From Diadema setosum (Eukaryota > Echinodermata > Echinoidea > Diadematoida > Diadematidae): DNA of 64,000 nt. Both the position numbers and the translations under genes were made by a program. Each line of letters opens with the position of its first letter. The stretch's first letter is position 1. The notes under the pieces were generated by a model. The model did not search any database. It was not told where the DNA came from and saw only the letters and a list, made by a program, of their open reading frames with translations. This document shows positions 42,184-53,056 of the stretch, one piece after another. The stretch lies in assembly GCA_033980235.1 (NCBI GenBank), contig CM067077.1, positions 6,482,602 through 6,546,601 of the forward strand. Direction: 5' to 3'.

Positions 42184-45100
42184 TCATGTTTAACGTTGTT
42201 TGTTCGAGACGAACATAGAGATACATATTCATCCTAAAGACATTCTTAGTATAGTATATCTATATATACATAGATTGTATACTGTACAGGGACGAAGGAT
42301 AACCAGGGTTTCCTGGAGTGGGTGAAGGTGAGAGGTGACGCGCCAGCTACCCACTCAAAACATCAACAGTTACAATCATTATAAGGACCTATCAATGTAC
42401 ATACACTGTCCCGGTCCGTGAAAAGCACAAGGAGTTCACCGAACTACATGTATACCGCGTCTACTCCTACATCTTATACCACCATCCTTTCTTGAGTACA
42501 GTGACACCTGGGTGCTACTACTCCTCCCCGGCGACCTTGGCTGGGGATAGCGTGAATTTGTGATAGCTCGATCGATTCTTTCCGAGACTGGTCCTATTCA
42601 TCACTACCCGTCATGGTTCTAAGTATGTCACTGTATGTTTGTCTTCTTCGCCTTCTTCTTTGTTAGCTCCCCCCCCCCCCCCCACCTTTTGTCTCGGCCA
42701 CTCTCGTACTGAGTATTCGTTCCTTCTAATGCAAAGTGAAACAATAAAGCTTCATTATCCCAACCATCTGATTCGTGAGATGAGTAATCAAGTACATTTA
42801 TTATAGTCTCTCCAAGTTGTGCAGGTGAATTGTGACACAAAACGAATTTGCCCACCTGCTGAATTGTGCGCTTCTTCGCTGGAAACGATATGATTCCCAT
42901 TTCATTTCGTTTTGTTTTGCTATCCTAACAACAGAATTGAATACAGTCGAATGCAATATTAATCTCTTTCTCAAATAAGAGTAATGTAAAAAGATCACGT
43001 TCTTCATACTCATGAAATGGCAAACACATAAAGAAATTAATGCTGTGTAGTTTGGTGTTTTCGTGCATTAGGATGCATGGTGCCGTTATGGTAACGTGCG
43101 ATGAACCCGGATGAAAAGACATGTACCAAGGCAACATCAACAAACTCTTGCAGCTTCCCGAATATTGTCACGGTGGATAAAATCATTGTCAATTCATATC
43201 ACGTTACGCATTTGATTTCTCTTAACAACGATGTTGAAGCACTCGAGATCGTAATTCTCTCCTAATAATTGTGACCTAAACGAAATTGCTCATCTGAGGT
43301 CGGCCAGAAAACGTCTTAACGTCTGCTAAGTAAAGAAAGAGTACACTTTGTATGTAGAACCCTGGTAACGCTGGGAATAGAACTTTTTTTTTTTTTTTCA
43401 AGCAGTGGCTGTTTGAAATTTGTGGAAATGATACTGTGGTGTAAGTCAGTATCCATACACTCCGAATTCAATGTTTAACGATTACAAGGTATAATTACAT
43501 GTATATCTATCGCTAATTAAGCTCCTGTCAAGACGTGCATTCTGTCTTTTGCTAGCCTTTGTACACACTGTTCGTATGTTTGCATGTAATAATTATACCT
43601 GGTACAGTGCACTCCCGTTATACCGGACACGGTTATTTTTGTTTTCATTGTTTACCCAGGTCGAAAAACCAGTTGGCTAACTGGTACTGGTACCAGTTGA
43701 TTCCAGTTAAGGCAACTGGTTTCAATATGGAAAATGGGACCTGGAATCAACTGGTATCAACTGGTATTCGTCGAAATGGAATCAACTGGTACCAGTTGGA
43801 ATCAACTTGTATCAACTGGAATCAACTGGGATCCAGTTGACAAAATTAATTTTGTGTTGAATTATTTGAAGTATGGGTTTATACCAGAACATGTGTATGT
43901 CACAACATTGTTAATGTCTAGGACCTAACCTATCATAATCCTACAGCTAGACTTAAAGCCTATACCTACAAGTACATCTAGGCTTAGCCTACGTCCTAGA
44001 CCTAGTTAGTGCAAGGGATATTTCATTCATATATATAGGGCCATCTAGTTGCAATACTTTAAGACATGGTTACCAAGTAGATTACATTTTTATTATAAAA
44101 ATATGAAAATACCTCATCAAAGGTACAAGTTGAAATTGTGAATATCACGGCAATAATATCAGGTAAATTTCTTATTACATTTCAGACATTTAAGAGTTTA
44201 TTGAAATCATAAAAACAATAAATTTAACAATATTTTATCTTTTTCACATAGAGAATTTGAATAGCTTATGAATATTCATGTGCAATAGAACCAGTAGAAA
44301 CCAATAGAAACCAACTGGTATCAAGTGGTATCAACATTTCAATATTTTAGTTACTGGGTTTTAATCTAGAATGAAGTGGTAAGCAAGTCCATGCAGTCAG
44401 GTAAATGGGTTTCAAATTGTGTCAATTTACTATTTGCACGCAAACCGACACAAACACGCGCACACAAACACACACAAACTGGTCGAAATACAGTCTGTCA
44501 GTTTATATGTCAACTGATCTAAATTGGTTCCAGTTGAATCAAGTTGAAGTCATTAAGAGTCCAAGTTCAATCATGTTAAATGTTTTGCTGTATTTTGTTT
44601 TGTTTACTTTTTAATTTGATGTTTTAAAACAAGTTTAATTTACTTTTTAATTCAGTTTGAACTGATCGAATTCAAAAGTAGACTCCGGGTAAGACTCAAA
44701 CTCGCATCACTGAGCCACAGGTACCATTACCTTAAGATATATCAACTGGTACCAGGGTACACAATGAGACTTCAACTGGTACATGTATCAACTTGTACCA
44801 GTAGATTACAATTGGTATCAAGTGGCACCGTGGTACACATTGAGAGTTGAACTGGTATCAACTCATAGACCAGTATATAGAGTAGACTTTCATTAAATTG
44901 ATATCATCTGGTACACAGTGAGACTTGAACTGGTATCAACTGGTATCAGTAAAATTTCAACTGGCAGGAACTGTTACCAACTGGTACAAAATGATATTTG
45001 AACTGGTATCAACTAGCAACCAGTAGACTTAATGGCTCCAACTGGACTGGTAAGTAGTGCAACTTCAACTGGGATAAACTGGTACCAGTAAGACTTCAAC

Positions 45101-46611
45101 TGGTATCAACTGGTACAAATAAATGACACTTGAACTGGTATCAACTGGTACCGTAAGACTTCAACCGACAGAAACTGTTACCAACTGGTACAGTGATACT
45201 TGAACTGATATTACAACTGGCCATCAGTAGACTTTTACTGGTTTCAACTGGTAAGCAGTGCAACTTCAACTGGTATAAACTCGTACCAGTATGATTAAAC
45301 TGGTATCAACTGGTACCAGTATGTCTTTAACTGGTATAACTGGTTTCAATTAGAATCGCTCATTTTGTTACTGGAAAGTTGGAGTTACCTTGCTGGTTTC
45401 AACTGGTACCAGTTGAAACCATTTAAAACCAGTTAAGACCAGTTAAAACCAGTAACGACCAGTTAAAAATGCTTACTGGTTTCTACTGGTTTCTACTGGT
45501 TTTTTGACCTGGGTATTTGTTCGGTTATAACGTAATTTCTATATACCGAAAGAAAATTGCCAGTCCCGAGGACTTCGTTATAACGGGAGTTCACTGCATT
45601 TGATATTCTTGTCTGTTTTTTCCCCGTCTACTCTCTGTTTTTTTTTTCTCTTGATATTACGTACTGTACGCTTTTTCCCTTTTCTTTTTTATATCTTTGC
45701 TTTGTCTCACCGCTAGTCGGGTAGAGATGAAACGATAGCCGATCTGCACAAAATTTACTTTACTTGTTATACAATATCTAATCCTAAAGTTTCCAATATT
45801 GAGAAAGAGAGAGAGAAAAAAAAAACCCTAAAAAGACAAGATGAAAGTAGAATCATATTCCCTCTTAAACACAGAAGGAAAAAGGAGATGCAGAAATAAA
45901 GTACACAGGAGGGGACCTGTGGAGGACATACTCCTATCCTATTACTAGGGGTTATTTTGTAAGTAGTTCTAGTTTTCTTTATTTTTGTTTTGTTTTTTAG
46001 TATATGTGCTTAATTGTACAAGAACGCAACCCTTGTTAGGTGGAGGAGAACAGAAAAACAAAGAATAACAACCAAAAAAAAAAATAAAAATAAAGAGAAT
46101 CTCACCTGCTCTCAGCAGTCAGACATCTGTCTACTGTTTTGCTGTCCCTGGAGCACCTTCGACTTCGAGTCACATTGTTTCCATGGCAACCCTGGAGTTG
46201 GTCGTTATCAACATCCTTTTCCGATTCATCGACATGCTGGGTTTTCTCCTCAGTGCTTCCCGGCTTGAGCTCGTCTTGACATTGTTCTTGTGTTTGTTCG
46301 ACATCGTTCTGGATGTCGTGGATATTGCCGTTGTCATGGCAACCCTGGAATTGGTCATTATCTACACCCTTTTCCGATGCGCCGACGTACTGGGCTTTAT
46401 CCTCAGTGCACCCCGACTTGAGCTCGTCTTGACATTGTTCTTGTGTTTGTCCGACATCGTTCTGGATGTCGTTGACATTGCCGTTCAGGTCGCTGCCGTT
46501 CTCTTGGACGTCCGCTCGGACGCTCGTCCGAGAGGAACCCACCCCCAAAAACGATGTGCGGGGAGATGGGCTGACGGGCAAATTTTCGACATCGACCATG
46601 CTGTATTTCAT
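39451..46611 (-). CDS. Acidic Ser-rich repeat protein with CaaX box, unknown function
   Basis: Not recognised. Exons 46611-46106 and 39985-39451 join in phase 2 across a CAG|GTGAGA donor and a TCCCTAG acceptor, giving 346 aa. The start has A at -3 and an in-frame TAG three codons upstream. Residues 43-93 and 94-144 are a tandem 51-residue repeat (38 of 51 identical by my count). Exon 2 encodes about 95 residues of Ser with Asp, Glu and Gly, using mixed Ser codons (TCN and AGY). This argues for selection on the protein, not DNA slippage. The last residues are SSALCIIL and stop; CIIL fits a CaaX prenylation box, with final Leu favouring geranylgeranylation. The protein is predicted disordered and rich in CK2-type sites. 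Extra exons in the 6.1 kb intron cannot be excluded. Confidence 0.7.
40388..40776. mobile_element. AGATGGGG-type palindromic MITE, copy 2
   Basis: The left end AAGGAATCGTATAGTTTTGA then TTGAGATGGGG is mirrored by CCCCATCTCAATCAAAACTA then TACCTTCCCTT. The arms continue with TAATGAAAAACCTCTTATGG and its mirrored counterparts. About 390 bp. It lies in the intron of the CaaX gene. Confidence 0.75.
42147..42178. repeat. (GA)n microsatellite
   Basis: About sixteen GA dinucleotides, in the intron of the CaaX gene. Confidence 0.9.
43605..45596 (+). mobile_element. CAGTGCACTCCCG MITE, copy d, split by an insertion
   Basis: Left flank TA and start CAGTGCACTCCCG at 43605; right end CGGGAGTTCACTG at 45596, where the flank is CA. 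The MITE is only about 130 bp once the 43655-45513 insertion is removed. It is the same family as copies at 3078, 28024 and 36592. Confidence 0.85.
43655..45513 (+). mobile_element. 1.86 kb element built of AACTGGTA-type motifs
   Basis: The termini are CCCAGGTCGAAAAACCAGT and ACTGGTTTTTTGACCTGGG, flanked by TA on both sides and inserted in a MITE. Dozens of degenerate AACTGGTATC, AACTGGTACC and AACCAGT words fill 43660-43845 and 44740-45500. The middle (about 43850-44730) is mostly unique, with a few scattered copies. Because AACTGGTACCAGTT is itself palindromic, the arms can pair in many registers. No transposase is visible, so it is non-autonomous. It lies in the intron of the CaaX gene. 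Confidence 0.85.
46180..46485 (-). repeat. 153 bp coding tandem duplication in the CaaX gene
   Basis: Two adjacent 153-bp units (46485-46333 and 46332-46180) encode the 51-residue repeat. Conserved words include DIQNDV, QTQEQCQDELK and VDNDQ. Thirteen residues differ, so the duplication is not recent. Confidence 0.85.
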
Positions 46612-49211
46612 ATTGTTCTATGATCAGTGATGATAGGCTTTTGAGATATCGACGAGTTTAAGACATAATCCAGTTCACAAATCAACGTTAAGCTTCCTTA
46701 GTTAAAGCATTATAGCATGATGATGTTTCTAGTCCTTTAATAACTATGCCCAGTAGGTACCAGAAGCAGACTAATGACTTTCCAGACATAGGGTGCGCGA
46801 CGATGACTTTTCTTGTGCAAAGATGGATACTGTAAAGCTCAACATAGACGACTTACATTTTTAATAAACTGTCTTCGCTGAACATCCCTTCATCTTCGCT
46901 GATGTGATGCTGGTTCGAACGCGGTCACTAGATCTTTAGTTCGCTCAAAAAATGTTTTGTTAGCTCGGCCATAATACAGCGTCTTGCCTAAGCTTGATAA
47001 AAACTGCTTTTATTTCGCCTTTATCGCGACACTGAACCTAAAAGCTTGACCAAAACAAACCGAAGAAAGAATACGCATACCGTATGATATGTATGAAAGA
47101 AACTTAATCCGGAAAATTACTCTCGTGTGTTTTCACCGCAGTTAGTTAGTTGTTGACTTGCAATTGCCATTCCGAGGTATTTGAAACTGGCTCTGGTTTC
47201 TATGCAACACAAGATGCCGTGATACACTTTCACAAGCTGGTACTCCTCAAATGAGCATGGAATAGATGGTGTTGTTGTGTTTTCTTGGCGCACTTAGAGA
47301 GGAGAGTAAATTCTCATATGATCGACGATTTGGCATGAACACTAAAGGGGACAAACAAGAACTTGTGCTCTTATTCAGCTCTTCGGAGAATTTCTGATTA
47401 TCCTAATGCATCCGACTTTGACTGATGGGTAGACTAAATTTGCGAGTAATGACGTGTAAGTGCAGGCGAAAGCTGCTCGCCTTTGGTCCTTTAAAATAAC
47501 GTTTCTGTCAAAAGCACCAGTGACACAAAGGACGCAGAACGGTGCAATCATCTTTTCTCTCTCTGCTCGGGAAATGATCTTGTTTTTAAAGAGACATGCA
47601 TCTTTTGGTCGCTTCTGGTGTCGTCAATTCGTCTCCAGTCCTTGATGGGCCACAGTCATTCTGTCACGATACCGTGGTCAGATTGTGCGCGATAACTTTT
47701 GGTGTCGAATGAGGATGAATAGCGATAGGGGTCATACAACCTTATAACTTGATATATTTTCTGTTCTCTGTCCTTCCCTATTTAATGCATGTGGAAGTCC
47801 TTGATACTATGGGGTTATTGCCTGTAGCACATCTTTCCACATGAATGCCACAGACAGACCAGAAGACCAGCCTCCTTCAAGGAAGAAGATGACAACATCG
47901 ATGGTATTGTGAAGGATATGTGATCATGTCACAGACTTGAGGTGTTTCACGTACTTCACACAAGCAATGCGTTTCGCGGAACCGATCAACACTGTCAACT
48001 GTAGAATTATTGTTTGAAGAACTTCAGAACCGTGAGGCAAACTATAGGGCTCCAATCGTGATGTATAATGCTTAAGATAACTCGGAAAATAATATCACAA
48101 GAGACATGTTTTCCACACGTGCACAATCTGAATGCAAGATAACGACGACGAGATATCAAAATAACAAATCACATTCACATATACACTCACCCATGCATGT
48201 GTGCGTATGCGGATGTGTAAAACAAGGCAGAGGTGTAAGAAAGGGCAAATCCAGACTTTTTACGGATATGATCTGGACTCACAGTTGTGAAACTCATCGG
48301 CGGCCAAAGTCGACTTGTGACTGACTCGTACGTGACAGAAAATAGTAAGTCGGTGGTGAATATACTTCTTGTGATTACCCGGAGAAATGCACCGATGCGC
48401 ACAAGACATTACGAAACACACATGACGCAGGTGCGGTCATTATTCTCAGCATGTCTCGCTCCAGCGACTGTTCGCAGGTGGGTACCACGAACACTCCATT
48501 GTCTTCACCCCGAAGCTACCCGTACGGAACATGACCGTGGTCCGTCTCCCCGTCTCCCTTACAAATGGCTGATACGCTCCACTGCCTTTCTTGAAACGCT
48601 TGTGTAGAAGGCTGTTTGATTGACGCCAGTAGCGAAGGCTCATCGCAGTTTATTAGACAAAAACAGGAGATAATCATGGGATTAACAATTAGCACCCGAC
48701 TGCATTGTGCAGTTTGAGCCAAGAATAGTCCAGAGTTGAGAGGTATTATCTTTGTTTTTGGCTCCTAATAATAGGTATTAATGATTAGCTTTGTTTTCAG
48801 CTGCTAAGAATAGAGCTAATCCAGAAAAAGGCATCAGGTTTTAATGATTCTTTACGGCCTACTGGAAACGGACTCACGTCACGGTGCTCAAAGGGATTTT
48901 GCTTTCATGAGACATAAAGGAATATGTAGTGCATGTCTTCAATGTCTTCACAAACAGTTTGCACTAAAGACTGACTCCTGGGACGTCATAGGGTAATGCT
49001 GGACCAGTTAAAAGTTGGACTAAAACAAAGGGTAACCATGTAGGGCTCTGGTTCTTTTAGCTCTTCAGAGACTAAAAAAAAAAAAAAAAAAAAAAAAAAA
49101 AGACGGAGAGCACACACGTTGCTCTGATTAGGGAGGTGAATTTTCTACTCATCTCCCTGCACTGATGGAGTCCCCGAGAGCCAACTGACTTGTAGCCGGT
49201 TTTAATGATCA

Positions 49212-49359
49212 GGGGCCCGTTTCATAAAACTTGTCATCAGTGACAAGTTGTCGTAGATGTTACAAACTACTGAAATCCTTGCATCTGATTGGGTGAGAGC
49301 AAATTTGTCATAGAAATGTGGCAGTTGTCACTGATGACAAATTTTATGAAACGGGCCCC
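49212..49359 (+). mobile_element. GGGGCCCGTTTCATAAAA MITE
   Basis: A 148 bp element with ends GGGGCCCGTTTCATAAAA and TTTTATGAAACGGGCCCC. The inverted match continues into CTTGTCATCAGTGACAA and TTGTCACTGATGACAAA. No target duplication was resolved. Confidence 0.85.
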
Positions 49360-49979
49360 AGGTTTCTTTTCATTTAACTCAAATTATGATATAAATGTTC
49401 ACGAACCGAACTATCACAACGAAAAATCAAATACGAAGCAGTAACGGTATACTGAAACTGAATATTCATAATAGTATTATGAAAATAGTTGTGTAAGCTT
49501 GGGTGTATTTAACAAGTTTCCAGTATTATAGAGGCCAATCACCGAGGAGTTTAAAAGCGGGAAGATGTTGACGTGAAGTGTAGATTTTTTAATAAGCCTA
49601 CATGATAGGCAGGGTGCATGGGTGTCATTATTACGGAAGTTTCGCGGACACCAGCTGATTTGAGTATAATATTCTCCAGCTATTGGATATGCCGTTATAG
49701 AGCTTGGATTATGACGTGAGGAAGATGTATCCTGACCAGCTGATGGTGTATTTTGTGTATTCTACAGGACATGCTGTTTTATTTGTGATTGAGACGATGC
49801 ATGTGCAGTGGATTCCATTCCTGCCTGGAGACCAGCCATTATTACAAAGCCGTATTATAGATCTTCTACTCTCAGGTAACAAAATGAGCAGCTGTTTTCT
49901 GCGGTCTTTCTAGCCTTCAGTGGTGTACTGGAAGTGTACGGATTATATTATGGACACACACACTCACCCAGATAATGAA

Positions 49980-50226
49980 TGAAGAGTTTGTTCGCAAAAA
50001 CCGATAAGTTCATTTTTGAAGATTTTGTAGTACGGTCTCTGTCATAAAGTACAAAACAATACCTTTTCAATGATATATTGGTCACTACTATAAAGGTACA
50101 TTTTTGAAGTTATGGTCCAAAGAAGCAAAAATTGTCTTATTATTCTGTTATTTTTCTTGATCTTTACTCGCAAATATCTCCATTTGGCAAATATGGACTT
50201 ATCGGTTTTGGCGAACAAACTCTTCA
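49980..50226 (+). mobile_element. TGAAGAG-TIR MITE, copy 3
   Basis: A 247 bp element in the same orientation as the copy at 815. It begins TGAAGAGTTTGTTCGCAAAA and ends TTTTGGCGAACAAACTCTTCA minus its first base on strict match. Both TIRs carry the same T-to-C (G-to-A mirror) change, TTCGC/GCGAA, unlike the other copies. This suggests a distinct subfamily or TIR homogenisation. Confidence 0.85.
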
Positions 50227-50517
50227 CATGTATACATATACACACAGACACACAGACACACAAACACACACATCATATATGCCTATGTATGGTATACATA
50301 TAATATATCATTATATATGTATTATCCGTATTATGTATTTATACATCGTCCTTTCTTAAAAAGCGTAGCGTCATTTTGTTATCAGTATGTCATGTCCTTC
50401 CGCCACTCTGATTTGAAACAGAGTAAAGGAAAACAAAAGCACGTTATCAATGCGGGGTCACGTTACTGTTACGTAATGGCGCCTAATACTATCACACCTC
50501 ATAATCAAGCGTGTGAA

Positions 50518-50525
50518 ATAATAAT

Positions 50526-50569
<44 letters not shown>

Positions 50570-50604
50570 TAATAATGATAATAATAATAATAACAATAAT
50601 TGAA
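50518..50604. repeat. (ATA)n microsatellite
   Basis: About 85 bp of imperfect ATA units with occasional ACA and ATG changes. Confidence 0.95.
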
Positions 50605-51605
50605 TTTATATGGCGCTTCATAATGGCGTTTCTAAGCGCATTGGTGTTATTCATACAAAAAGGCTAGAAAACTTAATAAGATTAATAAAACCAGCATATT
50701 AACAGTAACAAAAGAAGAAGAAAAAAATAGGCACTCTGTGAACATGGTGAAGGATTTAGTATGTGCATTTGTCTCCGAGTAGCTAGAAACGGTGAAACCC
50801 TCTCCGATTTAGATGATGTAATACCACTGTGGTAGCTGCACTCGGAATTAACATAGTAAGCACAGGAAAACAAGACGAAGCCTGACCGATATCTACTTTA
50901 TTTCGAACCGATATCTTATCCTTACCTTCTAAGTTACAGTTTCCTCATTCTACAGTGTAGTTTTCTAATAATACAACACCATTCACGATTCATTGAATAC
51001 GGAGATTTTCAGATAGCATCACCAAACTGCATAATATTTCAAGAAATAACTCAACCACGCCGATTTCCGTCCTTCCTTCTTTCAGTGGTTTCTTTAGTTA
51101 GATGTTTCTGCAGAAAAATAAATTTTCTGGAGACGTTTCATACCTAAGTCTACTCTACTTACCAATATCTTATGTACTGTTTACCACTACTTAATACATT
51201 CACTTCTTCTTTTTTTTTTGCATTCTATAGTCATTTAAAGGAAAAGTTCATCTTAACTTACTGTAGATTGAGGGAATTCAGCAATATCAGTTAAACAGGA
51301 GTGAACGTTTGAGGAAAGTTAGAAATCTTTTCTGTATAGTTGTACTCATGTGAAATCACAAGCTGTTGAATAATCTTCTTATCCAGCGATGATGGCAGTA
51401 TAACTTCAGAAATTACAAAGTGTACTTCTTTTCAAATTCTTACATGCCTAAAGATTCATGTCAATCCACTGTTGGTTGCGTATTACGTTGTGAAATATTT
51501 CGATAAATGTGATAAAGGGAATTGGTACAAACACCTTCCCCGATTTTCAAAAGAAAAAAGAGAGAGAAAATTTATACTTATAGTAAAAAAAAACCCTTAA
51601 AAAAA

Positions 51606-53008
51606 CTAATGATTTTCAATCTTTTGGACACATTCATAAAGACTCTGCACAAGTTGATTAGTCCGAGGATCATCACCAATAGGATTATGAAGCATAATGC
51701 TACTGACGTAGGCGAATCCAACCTGATGCCCCGGGTCTGCACAGCCCCATTGTCCGCCAGATCCGTGGTGCCCAAACATTGTCACTCCGTTCTACAAAAA
51801 GAAGGAGAACGTCATGTCAGTTGACATATTAAATCATAACTCGATCCTTCAAATATAGACATTAGAATCACGGGCATAAGTTCAGTTATGTAAAAAGAAG
51901 TGTGAAATTTATAAAGGGTAACAAATACCCTTTTATGGCAAAGGTATGTTCACGTTTGAAATAGCTATCTTGATGTTATTTTATCATTACTTGAACTCAT
52001 CTAATAGCGAGGGTCTCATAGACGAAAAATTATTTTGGACAGAATCATTTATGAGAGGGTTATCAAAAAAAAAAATAAGCTGTATAATACAAACATTAGC
52101 CAATCAAGTTGCGGAAAAATATGATCCCGTATTATGTGGAATATTAGGTGTTTCGTTGAGGAATTGACTTGAAATAGAAATCACTACTGTAAAGCTGTGG
52201 TAGCGTCATTGTGTTCAAATACAAAACCAGTTACAGTCAAACCACCTCCCTTGGTGGCCACCTATTTATAGCGGCCACCTTCCGTATACGCCCATTTAAC
52301 CAATTCTTTGAAATATAAGCCAACGACCCTGGCTACAGCGGTCATTTGCCTATAACGGCCACTTTTTCGTGTCCCTTGAGTGGCCGCTATAGACAGGTTT
52401 GACTTCTCTTTTTGTCATCTCTTACGGCCTGATTGGCAACATACCACAAACTTAGTAACTTTCATCATCCCGCGATTGAAGGAGATAGGAAGACCAAGAG
52501 TTCTGTCGACAGAAGGAGGCTCGAAATTCAGAAAATCGTCGATTCTCTCCTTCGACAGCAGAGTTCTGTTAGTAACTGGGTCTATGCCACCAGATGAAAT
52601 TATTCCATAGAGCTGAAAACAGAAGAACATCACATTATTTGGTTTAAGGCCGGAAATGGACACCCACACATACACAAACACACACATAGGCGTAAATGTT
52701 TTAACCTTGCACTGGGTCATATTTTCCATCTCTTTTAACTAATTGGTGGGGGCAAAATATAGAGAAGCTTAAAATATGACAATGTCATGTTCGGTAGAAA
52801 ATGGAGGACGCATCAGACAATGGTGTTTAAATGAGACACAACGGCTAATCATATCATGTTACTTTTCATGATGGCGTATTTAGCCACTTGGAGATGCAAG
52901 TTATCACTTTTGACACATTAACAATTAACGATTATCCTCAGAATTACTTTGCTTTACATAATTACGTTGCTTTATGAAAGGATTATATGGATGAAGAAAT
53001 AATGATAG

Positions 53009-53056
<48 letters not shown>

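Larger units (their letters stand above)
46612..51605. other. Intergenic region between the CaaX gene and the LACTB-like gene
   Basis: Contains the promoter side of the CaaX gene and the 3' side of the LACTB-like gene. No further gene is supported. It holds a poly-A run near 49074-49101, a GGGGCCCGTTTCATAAAA MITE at 49212-49359, the third TGAAGAG MITE at 49980-50226 and an (ATA)n microsatellite at 50518-50604. Isolated open frames of about 60-110 codons lack supporting features. Confidence 0.6.

Noticed and set aside
42628..43013. Minus-strand frames as a possible middle exon of the CaaX gene
   Set aside because: Possible splice sites exist, but exons 1 and 2 already join in phase and nothing in the translation supports inclusion.
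46183..46623. 146-codon plus-strand frame opposite the first exon of the CaaX gene
   Set aside because: It is the antisense shadow of the repeat-containing exon; the minus strand has the splice sites and a consistent phase into exon 2.
49704..49913. 69-codon open frame near 49.8 kb as a small gene or exon
   Set aside because: No homology, repeat or partner exon could be recognised.
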